The notes below the pieces were generated by a model. The model worked only from the letters and a program-made list of their open reading frames with translations, was not told where the DNA came from and did not search any database. A DNA stretch of 64,000 nucleotides from Gnetum montanum (Eukaryota; Streptophyta; Gnetopsida; Gnetales; Gnetaceae): the NCBI GenBank assembly GCA_015680685.1, contig MNCI01029388.1:322468-386467 (forward strand), written 5' to 3'. Every line of letters starts with the position of its first letter. The stretch's first letter is position 1. The translations under genes and the position numbers were made by a program. This document shows positions 53,754 to 64,000 of this stretch, in pieces.

Positions 53754-54049
53754 GTGAGACAACATTTTATTGATTCATGTAGTCATTTTATGCAGTTTTC
53801 ATTCATTTTGCTTAAGAAATAATTTGGAATTGGCAATATTGACATTATTCTGTTATGCTACAACATTATTGATTTCCTCTTATGACATTATCATTGTTAA
53901 GTAAAATATAATATATTATGTCAATGGCATACAGGTACAGTTTGCATTGATGAATTCAAAAGCATGGGAGGATGAACGAAGTTTTATAAAAATATAAAAT
54001 TTAAACTTTTAGAGCATAGATAAAACCAAAGTACTTAGAATCTTAGAAC
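53754..54049. other. Start of intron 6, no recognised feature
   Basis: AT-rich intron sequence lies between the exon 6 donor and the 5' region of the + strand LINE. No GG-starting exon was found here. Confidence 0.5.
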
Positions 54050-54149
54050 TCTCATTGATGTGTGTGGTCAAGGTCACCACATTCACTTTTGTTAAGCGAA
54101 GCAAAAGGTAAAGGACACCATTGTAACAAATTCTTAGATACTGAAAAAT

Positions 54150-55141
54150 TTGAATTGGGAGGAGTGGGAGCCAGGGCGGGAACGGGGAAAAGAGCGAGTA
54201 CCAACGTGCTAGGAGGGGTGGATGCTAGTGAGGCCTGAAAGGCAGTGGCAAATGTTGGTCCAAAGGTTGGTGTAGGGGGGACGGGCAATGCGGAAAGCCT
54301 ACTTAGGAGTGATGGGAACAGGTCAATGACAGGGGATTCTTGAAGGATGGACACATGAGTGGGAGGTGGTGGCCAAGGGCTTAGGGCATTGAGGCTTGTT
54401 CTAGATAGGAGGGACATATGCGGCTTCAGGTGCGTAGACCCTCTTTGGACGGGGTGAGGACAATGGAGTTGAGTTTAATAGGGAAATTTGTGTCCAGCAG
54501 GGCTCGGCCCATGTTGGACCTTATTTAGAAATGGGCTCAGACCACATGGCGTCTAATTGACCTTGGGGTTCATTATTTGTTTGAGGACCTGTTGCTCTTT
54601 GTCTTGGTGGGGCAACCATGGTTTTATGGTGCCTGTGGCTTGGCTCTGACTCCATGGAGGTTGAGGGCCCACAAAGAAGATCTCTTCTCTAGGGCACCGG
54701 TGTGGGTTAGGGCCTCAGACATCCCTTGGGAGATGTGGACACAAGAATTTCTGGAAACCCTTGCGAGTTTCTTTGGAGAGTTTTATCATGTTTGATTGGT
54801 TTACGAGCTCCATGGAGTAGATGGGATTTGCGTGCTTCTACATCTAGTGGGCACTCTTGCCAAAAGATTTAGTGCATGAAGTCATCTTGGATCTTCCCTT
54901 TGGTGAGGAAAAGATTCAAATAGAATATGAGAACATCAGGGAGCCCAAGTTGAAACCAATGAGTAAGGTGAGGGGTTGCTCCATTTGTGGGAAGCTAAGA
55001 CACCTAGATGAAACTTGCAGAGTTTGTCCCAAGGCCCAGCAGCAGGCCAAAAAAGAGGACATGGGATGGTTTAGGATCAAGAATGGTTGTTTGGTTCCAG
55101 AAACTATTGAGCCACAGGAGTGCAAGGAGATGGGTGGGTAA
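54150..55141 (+). pseudogene. LINE ORF1 (DUF4283 plus CCHC knuckle), broken
   Basis: A Gly/Ala-rich leader (near 54150-54420) is followed by a DUF4283-like domain (54577-54795: GQPWFYGACGLALTPWRL, PVWVRASDIPWEMW, LASFFGEFYHV). A CCHC region follows at about 54950-55060 (CSICGKLRHLDETCRVC, where the expected GH reads RH). L1 ORF1 proteins bind the element RNA. Frameshifts occur between the blocks. Confidence 0.8.
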
Positions 55142-55453
55142 TCACCCAAAAAGGAGAGAACCTTGAAAATTAGTGTTTGGCCTAGTTGAACAGGGTAGTG
55201 AATTCCCACCATTGGGGAGCAGGGTCTCAATGGTCAAGGGTTCATCCAGGCCTCAGATGTAGGAAATAGTAATGACCCACAACAACAATGCTAATTCCCC
55301 AGTGGGTGCTTTCCTGGTATCTCTAGGGATGAGGAAAATTAGGCACCCCAGCATGCCAGTTGCTAGATGTAAAAAGACATAGCTTGAAGTTGACTTGGGA
55401 TGTGAGAAGACCTTGAAGGAGGCCTACCAAAAGCGGTCATTTGGTCAACCATG

Positions 55454-56780
55454 AAGATTTTATCATGGAATTGCAAGGGCCAAGGTACACCCTACAAACA
55501 AAGCACCCTAAAAGAAATTGTACAAAGCGAAGGTTGTGATGTGTGTTTGTAGGAAACAAAACTACAATAGTCGGAATCTAGGTTTTTGCAATGGGATGGG
55601 TGGCACACACAAGTGGTTCCCAACAGGGGCAAGGGTGAGGGACTAGCCATCTTGTCCCAACTCTCTCTGACATTGGTTGATGCATCCAGTTGGAGCCTAA
55701 CTGTCCATGTCAGGCTGGAAGACATTTGGCTGATGAATGTCCATGACACCCAGAATTGGGAGGTTTGTATACACGAACTTAGATGTGTCACATAAGTGGT
55801 TCCTGATTAGAAATAGTGGGTTTTGATCAAAGACTTCAATCAAAGATTATTCATGTGGGAGTAGACTGGAGGGGATAGTGTTGATCCCCCGAGATGCTAG
55901 GAGTTTCAAGCATTCCTCTAGGAACATGAGCTCATGGACATGGATATTGGGGGTTGTAGGTTCATGTGGAGCAACAGGAGATGGGGCAAAGATCAAGTGC
56001 AGTCGTGCATAGACCATGTTTGGCTAAGTGTGAGGTTGGTTCTTACTCTAGATGTCTAGGTGTTAGGGAAGGGGCAATGAGCCTCAGGCAATCGGTCAAT
56101 TGTTTTTCAGATCCACAATAACCAAGAAATGGCTCCTAGGCCTTTTTGCTTTGAGTGCATGTGGCTGTCCAAACCATGGTTGAGGTCGATGGTTTAGGTC
56201 ATCTGGGAAGGCTACCCTACAGAGTAGGACCCTAGAGATTTCCTAAAGCAAGGGTTGCGACTACTCAAGTAGCAACTAAGGGCCTAGTCCTTGGAGGATA
56301 AGTATAGCTTTTGTGCTTACCGGACTCCACTACAAAGGAGACTTAGAGAAATCCAAGCATTGCAGGAAAGCAATGCGGATTTGGCAGAGGAGGAGCATGC
56401 TATTCTGGGTGAGCTGCAGGATTTGTCACTAGAGGAGGAATCATACTAGAGGCAGCGTGCCAAAATTACATGGCTCCAAGAGGGAGACAAATACACGTTT
56501 TTTCTTTGCTACTGCCAAGGGGCGAGGGCAGGTCAGGAAAAAACTACAATTGGTGCAGGAAGGGTTTGTTTTAGTGGAGGGAAGGGAGATTGTGAAGGTA
56601 GTTCAAAAGTAGTGGGTTGATGTTTGGAGCAAGATCTCAACTTGACCACTCTTGATATGGGTTAAGAAGGCTATCAGAGAGGTTGAGAATAGGGTGCTGC
56701 TTCGGCCTTTCACGCTTCAAGAGTTGGAAGCGGTGAAGGAGACAATGAGAACGAACAAGGAACTGGGACCTAATGGATGA
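55454..56780 (+). pseudogene. LINE endonuclease and start of RT, broken
   Basis: It begins MKILSWNCKGQGTPYKQS, the classic L1 endonuclease start (SWN-R-G-G in relatives), then VCL-ETK, where a stop replaces a residue next to the catalytic E. WLMNVHDTQNW and later RT N-terminal blocks (TWLQEGDK-like at about 56470) follow. The last readable block, ETMRTNKELGPNG, is the K-x-P-G-P-D-G motif of RT and is cut directly by the copia insertion. Confidence 0.75.
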
Positions 56781-56781
56781 C
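56739..56781 (+). repeat. Left copy of a 43-bp direct repeat flanking the copia insert
   Basis: It begins gagacaatgagaacgaacaa and ends with gatgac. The right copy is at 62248-62290. The two differ at four positions (three transitions and one transversion). Confidence 0.95.
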
Positions 56782-57014
56782 TGAACAAAGAGATAAAATG
56801 AAGCAGTTCTCTTTACTGAAGTTTATGAAAGATTGCATACAAGGATTTATAGACCAGCCTTATTTTGTATTTCAGGAAACAAACTAAAAAGGAAAACCAA
56901 TCTCTTAGAAATCAGAAACGATAAAAAACAGAAGCTATAAATCAAGGAAAGCAAACTCCACAAAAAACTGCAATTAATCCCACAAAATCAGGAATTTACT
57001 AAGTCTTTCCAACA
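56782..57014 (-). repeat. 3' LTR of the nested copia element
   Basis: This 233-bp LTR on the - strand runs from TGTTGGAAAGACTT (57014) to CTCTTTGTTCA (56782), with canonical TG...CA ends, directly after a polypurine tract. A tataaatcc-type TATA candidate lies within it. Confidence 0.9.
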
Positions 57015-57026
57015 CTCCCCCTCAAG
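57015..57026 (-). other. Polypurine tract of the nested copia element
   Basis: The - strand reads CTTGAGGGGGAG immediately before the LTR start TGTTGG, the standard plus-strand primer of plant copia elements. Confidence 0.9.
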
Positions 57027-57387
57027 CTGGAGAATAGATATCTCTCATTCCCAGCTTGCAAACTAAAGACTCAAAACCTGGTTTTGATAATGCTTTGGTG
57101 AGGATATCGGCCTCTTGATCCTTGATAGGAATGTAAGCTAGGCTAATTGCTCCCGAGTCAATCTCATGCTTGATAAAGCTTCTATCTATTCTAACATGCT
57201 TCGTTCGATCATGTTGAACTGGGTTGTGGACAATGCTTATTGCTGATTTACTGTCATTGTAGAGTTTCATAGGACCTGAGAATGAAATTTTTAGATCCTT
57301 TAGAAGTCTCTCAATCCAAATAAGCTTGCACACTCCTTGAGCAATTGCTTGGTACTTTGCTTCAGCGTTGCACCTTGCTACAACTAA
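57022..57387 (-). pseudogene. Copia RNase H C-terminal part
   Basis: The - strand reads KQLVVARCNAEAKYQAIAQG, LWI-ERLLKDL-type sequence, LYNDSKSAISIVHNPVQHDR, TKHVRIDRSFIKHEI and DQEADILTKALSK: the second half of copia RNase H up to the 3' untranslated part. The ARSSAEAE motif reads ARCNAEAK. Its N-terminal half is at 59900-60178, across the insert. Confidence 0.9.
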
Positions 57388-57654
57388 CTGTTTCTGTAAT
57401 GAACCACTTCTCCTTGAGTTTTTGCATTAACGATTGTAATAGTCTTTCTGTGTGTTTGTGTGCATGTTTTGTTGACAACTTGTGTGTGTGCTTTGTTTGG
57501 ACTATGGTGGAAATGGCTAATTGGAATAGTAATAAATTTGTTGACCATATTTTTATATGTATTATGATTAAATGTTTAAATACTTTATGCATAAGAAATA
57601 TGATTTAAAATACACGATGGGAATGTTTTAAAATAATACTAATAAATGATATAT

Positions 57655-57700
57655 NNNNNNNNNNNNNNNNNNNNNNNNNNNNNNNNNNNNNNNNNNNNNN
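57655..57700. other. Run of 46 undetermined bases
   Basis: This is an assembly gap of unknown true size, inside the insertion at 57396-59893. Confidence 0.99.
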
Positions 57701-58165
57701 TGTGCAAATACTGTAGTTTTATATTTTATTTTTTTAAAATTTTATTTTATCTAAATGTGATGCATTGCTCTTTTTAGTTTAAAATAGTAGAGTATAAGTA
57801 CCCTCTCCATGGCTGTAGAAAGGTCACATGATGACCTTTCAAGGCTTGTAAGACAATGAGAAAATTCACATCGCTGATGACCTGAAAAAAAAGGTGTCTT
57901 ATTTGATTATGTGTTTTGAACTGCCCTTATCATGAATCTATTTGAAAATTCTTGCCTTGCATTTGATGATAAGTCTGAATGATAAAGAGATAGATATTAT
58001 GCTGGAATGTTAAAGAGGAATTGAACCTGAGATCTAGCAAAATCTGAATTCTGAAATATCAAAAATTGTTGATATAGGAATTGAACCTACAACCTGTGAA
58101 TATACATATTTTATTGATTTTTTTATAGTGATCATGAAGAGGATTGAACTCATGACCCATTACTT

Positions 58166-58170
<5 letters not shown>

Positions 58171-58209
<39 letters not shown>
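58171..58209. repeat. (AG)n microsatellite
   Basis: This is an uninterrupted AG run of about 39 bp. Confidence 0.95.
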
Positions 58210-58211
<2 letters not shown>

Positions 58212-59066
58212 TTTAAAAAGAAAGAAAAGAATACGAACAGTTCCCAAGAAGTCAGTTACAAGAAACCATTCATTATCCCTTATTCCACCTACAAATAAGA
58301 AGAGGAGGAGAGGGGAAAAAAGGAGGACACACAAGGCAAATGTAGCTGTGCAGAACACACAAAAAAAGAGGAATATAGCAACAAGGAGTGTGGCTGAGAA
58401 GGGAGAAAAGACCATGGCTACTACAAGAGATAGCAAGGAGAAAGAAATCAAGGGAGGCATAGCAATTCAATATTCTGATAATTCCTCCTAGTAAGCAAGA
58501 TATCTAAGCAAGGAGGTAAAATGATCCATCTTTGTTATGTTTGATAATGGCTAGCAAGGGCTGATTTTGGCAAACTTTTCTCTTCTTACTTATCTAACCA
58601 CCTTCACAATGCTTGTATGAAAATATCAAGATTGTTGCTGTAAGCTTAGATTTTTTTTTTTGGAAATCCTTTATTATCCTTTTTGGATCTCTCCGCCTGT
58701 CCTTTGCACTCTCACACCTAAATAACTTGGATGAGAGTTGTTTCTGTAACGATTTAGAAACACCCATAATGATTTGGGGCATCTTTGGCAAAGGATTGCC
58801 AATAGGGGCAATGGATCCCTGATATGAGGATTGGTACCGCCGGTAGAAAGTGAGAGTATCCTTGGGCCCATCGATAATTGTGAATGTTTTAAAATTGTTG
58901 AATTCTTGGATTTTGGTTGGAATTTGGTTGATGAACGCTCCCCCTTTTGAATGCATAAATCTTGGATCTGAATCTTGAATTATACCTTTTTCTACTATAC
59001 CTTCTCAAGTTTGATTTTAATATCTTTTTATAAGTTGATGGAGTGGGAAAACACCTAGGATGTTTN

Positions 59067-59395
59067 TAGCTCATGCAGGAGATCCAGGGTATTGCGGTGC
59101 TCCTCCGTGTCCATGAAACCGGCAGCCTGCTGGAGGCCCTGCATGGCTGCCTGCCTTCTGTTCCGGTCATCGGAGGAAGTGCCGGCGTCAGGGTGGCACT
59201 GTGCCGAGGTTCGGCAGATGTGCCGGCGAAGGCGGCCCCAAGAACAGTCGCTGTTAATACCTAACATGAGGTATGGGCAGCGCCCCCCTCGCAACCATTG
59301 CCAGGCACTATGCTCATGAGCGCGGTCGAGCTGCCGTTGTCTCTGCTCTTCCTCCTCCCGTAGCCGGGCCTGTTCCTCCTGCTCCTCTTTATTTA
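59067..59395 (-). other. GC-rich block with unrecognised charged reading frame
   Basis: About 330 bp are strikingly GC-rich in an AT-rich setting, starting one base after an undetermined base at 59066. On the - strand one frame reads EEQEEQARLREEEEQRQRQL, then ALSAWQW-type and MQGLQQAAGFMDTEEHRNTL sequence to the block edge without a stop. The start resembles a charged coiled coil. No family was recognised. Foreign or chimeric origin is possible. Confidence 0.6.
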
Positions 59396-59899
59396 TTCTC
59401 TACTGTTGAACATATCAATTTCCTGATTAAATGATTAATGGTAAAATGGTTACAAGAGTTAAATTCAGATGATCTTGTTTTGTGTGTTGTTGGAAATTAT
59501 AAAATATTATTATGTGATTGAACAAATATGAGATTATTAAATTATCTGCTTTTGTGGTCATTTCTTTGGTTTACAAATGTGTAAATGATCCTGATTAAAT
59601 ATTTCATTTTAGGTTGAATAATAAAAAGTTTGATTTTTTTTATCTGATGAATCCTGCATAGATATTTTACTATGGCTATTTCTTTATAAAATTATCTCTT
59701 AATTCTTAAAATTAATATTGCTTGACCTATTTTAAAGCTAGATCTAGGCATTGTTGATTTTGTTTTAACTTTATAGGATAACGTTAGTGTGATGGTTGTA
59801 GAAAGAAAGCCACCTGGGCATTTTCTTCTTTCAACTAGCTTTCTTTCTGGGGGGCTTTGGATGCTAGCTCTTGCTCCCTATGAATGGGTGTTACAGTTT

Positions 59900-61632
59900 C
59901 TTACTCCTCCATATCACAAGATTTCCCCATAATTTCACACAGTATCCAGTTGTGGATTTGCTATCTTCCATTGATCTAGCCCAATCTGCATCAACAAAGC
60001 CTTCTACCTCTTGAGATTCACCTTTCTTGAACAAGAGTCCCTTGCCAGGAGATCCCTTTAGATATCTCAGTACATGATTGGTTGCCTCTAGATGTCGATT
60101 TGTAGGTGAATGCATAAATTGACTGATCACACTCACACTGTAGGCAATGTAAGGTCTAGTAAGTGAAAGGTTGATCAATTTTCCTACTAGACATTGATAC
60201 TACTCACGGTCAACTGGGGAATCATTATCTGTAACCATTGTTTCCAATTCCTTTCCAATGGTGTGCTAGTCGGTTAACAACCTATTTTTCCTATCTCCTT
60301 AAGAAAATCAAGAACACACTTTCTTTGGGTAACAAAGATCCCTTGTTTGCTTCTAGCAATCTCCATACCAAGAAAATACCTGAGGATCCCAAGGTCCTTG
60401 ACTTGAAATTTGTTCTTCAGTTTAGTCTTCAACTCTAAAATTCCTAAGTGCTCATTATTGGTAATCACGATATCATCCACATACACAATAAGAATGGACT
60501 TCTTCCCACTTGATGATTGCTTAGTGAAGATTGTACGATTGGCTTGCCCTTGGGTGTATCCAAAACTCTGCAATGCTGAGCTAAATCTTGTGAACCAAGC
60601 TCTAGGTGACTGTTTCAAACCATACAAAGACTTCTTAAGCTTGCACACTTTGTTCCTTCCCATCTCAAATCCTGGTGGCATCTTCATAAACACTTCCTCC
60701 AAATTTCCGTTCAAAAAGGCATTCTTTACATCCATTTGGTAAAGATCCCATTCAAGATTTAGAGCAAGTGACAACAATACCTTGATTGAGTTCATCTTGG
60801 CAACAGGAGCAAATGTTTCTTCATAGTCAATACCATAAGTCTGGGTGTATCCTTGAGCAACCAAGCGAGCTTTATACCTCTCTATCTCCCCATTGGGCCT
60901 GAACTTCACTGTGAATATCCACTTACAACCAACAACTTTCTTCCCACTAGGAAGATCAACTACCTCCCATGTTCCATTCTCTCGAAGTGCTCTTATCTCT
61001 TCTTCAACAGTTGCTCTCCATTTCGGATTCTGAAGGGCTCTTTGAATATCTTTTGGAATCTCCACACTATTGAGGCTAGTAACAAATGCCTTATAATGAT
61101 GAGATAGATTTGAGTAGGTTAGTTGCCGAGAGATGGGATGTTGGGTACAAGTTCGAACACCTTTCCTAAGAGCAATAGGAAGTTCCAAATCGTTAGATAA
61201 CACCATACCTTCTTCCATGGTTTCAGGATCCTCCCTTGGTTTAGATAGTTGCATAGCGTGGGGAGTCTCTGGTCTCCTTGAATAAACCATAATTGGTTTG
61301 GAGATGCTTGATTCTCCCCCTTGATTCAGTTCGTGATCATACTGATTTGAAGGGATTTGTTCGGTATGAGGATTGTTTGATTTAGTTGGAGGTGGAGACT
61401 CGGATGAAGAATGAGACTCAGATGGAATAGATATGGGAAGTGAGATAGAGGGATCCCAATGGTCATCTTCATTCATCATCTTCCCCTGAAGAGAACTATT
61501 GGGATAAAACATTTGATCTTCCAAAAAAGTTACATCATAAGAGACAAAGAATTTTCTGGAAGAGGGAGGGGGTGGGGGGTGGGAAAGCATCTGTATCCCT
61601 TTTGAGATGGAGAATAGCCAGTAAAGACACAC
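59900..61632 (-). pseudogene. Copia reverse transcriptase and RNase H N-terminal part
   Basis: A long frame from 61632 to 60274 encodes the linker after integrase and a nearly complete RT: WRATVEEEIRALRENGTWEV, GCKWIFTVKF, RYKARLVAQGYTQ, DYEETFAPVAKM, QMDVKNAFLNG, LYGLKQSPRAW and the active site YVDDI at about 60472-60483. RNase H follows at 59900-60178 (PYIAYSVSVISQFM, HLEATNHVLRYLKG, DADWARSMEDSKST), with the DADWA aspartate kept. Its C-terminal half is at 57022-57387. The frame is broken near 60250 and at the integrase border. Confidence 0.95.
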
Positions 61633-62247
61633 TTAAAGGATTTGGGTTCAAGTTTACTCTTTTTTGGGTGATGATATAGACATATGCAATGCAACCAAAC
61701 ACTCTAGGAGAAAGAGAGTTAAGAATATGAACATGAGGATAAGTATCAAGTAGACAATTGAGAGGAGTTCGAAGATTTAAAGTTTTGGATGACATTCTAT
61801 TTATAAGATAGGCTGCAGATAACACTGCTTCTCCCCAAAAAGAGTTTGGAACATGACTAGTGAACATAAGAGCTTGGGCTACTTCTAGTAAATGTCTATT
61901 TTTTCTCTCTGCCACTCCATTTTGTTGAGGGGTGTAGGTACAAGAAGTCTGATGAAACACTCCATTATCATTTAGGTATTGTGTCAGGTCATTTGTGAAA
62001 TACTCTTTACCATTGTCAGTTCTCAAAATTTGGATATTGGTTTGGAAGACATTTGACACATATTTGTGAAACTGTTTAAGAATGGATTCAGTTTCTGATT
62101 TTTCTCTCATGAGATAAACCCAACACACCCTTGTATGATCATCAAAAAACGTGATAAACCACTTAGAGTCCATGAGAGTGGATTGATGAGTGGGACCCCA
62201 TATGTCATTGTGTATAAGATGAAATGGCTTTGACACTTTATATGTAT
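61535..62247 (-). pseudogene. Copia integrase core, 5'-truncated
   Basis: The open frame from 62247 down reads KPFHLIHNDIWGPTHQS, WFITFFDDHTRVCWVYLM, ILRTDNGKEYF and TPQQNGVAERKNRHLLEVAQ. The catalytic D, D and E are all present. LSPRVFGCIAYVY follows. The zinc domain is missing because the element ends at 62247. A frameshift near 61600 separates it from the RT frame. Confidence 0.9.
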
Positions 62248-62290
62248 GAGACAATGAGAACGAACAAGGAACCGGGACTTGATTGATGAC
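62248..62290 (+). repeat. Right copy of the 43-bp direct repeat
   Basis: This is LINE sequence identical to 56739-56781 except at four positions. From here the LINE RT frame continues (WPIQFFRGFVDIIGG). Confidence 0.95.
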
Positions 62291-63882
62291 CAATACAATT
62301 CTTTAGAGGATTTGTGGACATCATTGGAGGAAACTTGTTGAAGGTGTTCAATTGTATGTTGTAGTGGCAGTAGGTCCGTCTGGAGATAAATTGCTTGCGG
62401 ATTGTGCTCATCCCGAAGGTACCAAATCCAATGTCCATGGCATAGTTTAGACCTATTGGGATATGTAACACCTTGCTTCGGCTTTTCACTAAAATGCTTG
62501 TCCAACAACTTGCCCCTTTAATGCACAAGCTGGTGGGAGAGAATCAAGTGAGTTTTGTACAAGGTCATTTTTTGTAGGACCAGGTTATCCTCTTGCAGGA
62601 AATCTTGCACTTGCTACATAGCACCAGATTCCTTGGAATGTGTGTTAAATTGGTAATGATGAAGGTGTACGTCACTGTGAGTTGGGAGGGCCTACAAGAA
62701 ATCATGTTATACAAAGGGTTCAAAGCCAATTTCGTAAACCTCTGTCTCCATTTGTAGACTTTGGGAAGATACTCTTTTGACATTGAAGGTTCGTTATGGG
62801 GGTTTTTTGCCTTAGGAAGGGGGCTTTGGTAGGGAGACCCACCCTCCCCGCTCTTGTTCATCATGGCAATGGACACCTTGCAAACTTATTGTGAATTGGA
62901 GGGGGTGAGAGGGTTGGAGGTGGTTGGGGTGCATTGTCTCATAGAGCATTATGCAAATGATACAATTCCTTTTTTGTGCACGGCAATGCCCCAGGCATTG
63001 GTGCTTAACCATGCTTTGGAACAAATGGTGCAAGAGCTAGGCCTTGAGATTAACAAAACCAAGTCAACAATCCATTTGGTGAACATAGCAGACTGTGTGA
63101 AAGGGCGGATCTCTTAGGCCTTGGGCATCTTGCCTGGTGCGATTCAAGACTCATATTTGGGAATGTTGATCTTTGTGTGGAACTGGCATCAAATGTGGTC
63201 CACTATGGTGCAGAAGTTGTAGCCGAAGATAGGACACTGGGCAAGTTGGTTCCTATGTAGAAAAGGGAAGATTCTGTTGGCGTCTTTGGTTCTCATGGTG
63301 GCAGCCAAATTCACCACATCAATGGCTTCCCCCCAGCTGGAGTTATACAAAAGGTGGACCAGATATTGCAGAAATTTGTTTGGTTGGTTGGTAGGTGGGG
63401 GACAAGCTTCACCTACGGCAAGGCCTAAGACATTTGGTGGGATTGGATTGTTGCCTTTCCAAGATGATGTAATGCTTGGAATGCAGCGGTTGGTGAATTG
63501 GCTGCTGGCACAAGAAGAATGGCCGATGCAGTGGATTAGGATTGTTTGTCAAAAATATCAACAATGGGAGGCGGATTTGGGAGGGTTGCCACTATGGATG
63601 GTGCTTTGCAAGTATGCTAATGAGATGCAGGATAGAGGTCTTTTGGGAAAGCCTCCCAAAGAGATTGTTGATACGAAGTATCCCCATGTTGCCAGTTGGC
63701 AGTCAATTTGGAAAGGGGGATTGCCTGAGAAGTTGAAAGTCTTTGCTTGGCTTCTTGTGCATGCGGTGTTGTCGGTGAAAGGGTTTCTTAGGATGTGGGG
63801 GCTAAACGTTGATCCCAACTACCCAATATGTGCAACTAAATGGGAACGATCAATCATTTTATGTACTGTTGTTCCTGCATGA
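62290..63882 (+). pseudogene. LINE reverse transcriptase and zinc domain, continued
   Basis: RT continues with MSMA-FRPIGICNTLLRLFT, the R-P-I-(S/G) block, then GDPPSPLLFIMAMDTLQTYC and EHYANDTIPF, where the catalytic DD reads ND. LEINKTKST follows at 62854-63117. The C-terminal part (63277-63882) contains KTFGGIGLLPFQDDVMLGMQ, QSIWKGGLPEKLKVFAW and the start of the zinc domain (NVDPNYPICATKWERSI). The frame is largely open at the 3' end. Confidence 0.85.
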
Positions 63883-64000
63883 GGGCCACTTGGCATGTTG
63901 CTAGGCTTTTATTGCCAATTTGGCCAAACGGAGATTCCAAGGAGACACTGTTGTCTTATGGATGTTGTGGAAGAACCAGAATAACTTAATTTTCTGGGCA

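Larger units (their letters stand above)
57396..59893. mobile_element. 2.5-kb insertion within copia RNase H
   Basis: The RNase H frame stops at WRSKKL (59901) and resumes at QLVVAR (57387). The borders carry ctgtttct (57388-57395) and cagtttct (59894-59901), an 8-bp match with one difference, as hAT-type elements leave. The ends (gtaatgaacca and tgggtgtta) are only weakly inverted. No transposase was recognised. It contains an assembly gap, an (AG)n run and a GC-rich block, so it may be composite. Confidence 0.5.
56782..62247 (-). mobile_element. Ty1/copia element, 5'-truncated, nested in the LINE
   Basis: On the - strand: integrase core (cut at 62247), RT, RNase H (interrupted by a 2.5-kb insert), polypurine tract and a complete 233-bp 3' LTR. 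The 5' LTR, gag and protease are absent. RT is nearly uninterrupted, so this is the youngest large element here. A 43-bp direct repeat of LINE sequence flanks it. Confidence 0.9.
54050..64000 (+). mobile_element. L1-type LINE, split by a copia insertion
   Basis: Order on the + strand: Gly/Ala-rich ORF1 start, DUF4283-like domain, CCHC knuckle, endonuclease, RT first part (to 56781), interruption, RT continued (from 62248), RVT zinc domain, running off the right edge. Without the insert the visible element is about 4.5 kb. It is the same family as the LINE at 48567-53400, in the opposite orientation. Confidence 0.85.

Noticed and set aside
53754-54050. Candidate for DJ-1 exon 7 after the cag at 53933-53935
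   Set aside because: The sequence after the cag does not start with GG, contains stops in phase 0 and has no elbow motif.
54052-54417. 121-codon proline-rich frame on the - strand
   Set aside because: It is the antisense of the Gly/Ala-rich start of LINE ORF1 on the + strand.
58164-58470. Hydrophobic frames over the (AG)n run
   Set aside because: Leu/Ser repeats come from translating the microsatellite; no supporting motif.
59891-62247. Functional retrotransposon protein gene
   Set aside because: The element lacks 5' LTR, gag and protease, and RNase H is interrupted, so it was called pseudogene.
56739-62290. LINE-driven retroposition of a copia transcript to explain the truncation and long direct repeat
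   Set aside because: The copia 3' end stops exactly at the LTR CA terminus with no poly(A), which does not fit an mRNA template; one-ended integration or repair capture fits better.

Overview
The window looks like nuclear DNA from a large-genome seed plant, most probably a gymnosperm. It is AT-rich, one host gene is spread over more than 31 kb, and nearly everything else is old, stop-riddled retrotransposon sequence of plant types: Athila/Tat-like and chromoviral Ty3/gypsy, Sirevirus-like and other Ty1/copia, plant L1-type LINEs and a tRNA-derived SINE. The gymnosperm placement is inference from intron size and repeat decay, not from a diagnostic gene.

The one host gene that can be supported is a plant DJ-1/PfpI-superfamily protein of the chloroplast DJ1C type, on the + strand from the ATG at 22617. 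Six exons are visible: 22617-22865, 22980-23180, 28770-28919, 29105-29284, 34893-34973 and 53553-53753. All visible introns are phase 0. The exons encode a transit-peptide-like N-terminus, a complete first DJ-1 domain, a linker and the first 67 residues of the second DJ-1 domain. The remaining exons were not found and probably lie beyond base 64000.

Layout. 1-8849: one Athila-like gypsy element on the - strand (integrase, RT/RNase H, protease, gag, tRNA-Asp-type primer site, 5' LTR). 9062-10196: Sirevirus-like LTR (+). 10300-15341: chromovirus integrase (+), its 3' LTR and non-coding LTR-like DNA. 15950-20743: chromovirus on the - strand with a clear 5' LTR. 20744-22616: upstream region of the host gene. 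22617-53753 and onward: the host gene. Intron 2 holds two SINE copies, an LTR-like repeat (-) and a copia gag fragment. Intron 4 holds the opposite-strand copy of that LTR-like repeat and a 122-bp LINE tail. Intron 5 holds a SINE, a second Athila-like gag/LTR fragment, a rearranged Sirevirus-like element, a + strand LTR/gag fragment and a 4.8-kb LINE (-). The last intron starts at 53754 and holds a second LINE of the same family (+), split at 56781/62248 by a 5'-truncated copia element that is itself interrupted at 57396-59893.

The most unusual pattern is regulatory. Several unrelated LTR families carry irregular arrays of short, often self-complementary motifs, usually just upstream of their TATA boxes. 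A palindromic AGACGTCT-type motif, mostly decayed to AGACATCT/AGATGTCT, occurs in both copia and gypsy LTRs. I found no CRISPR, rRNA or standalone tRNA gene, and no complete autonomous element.
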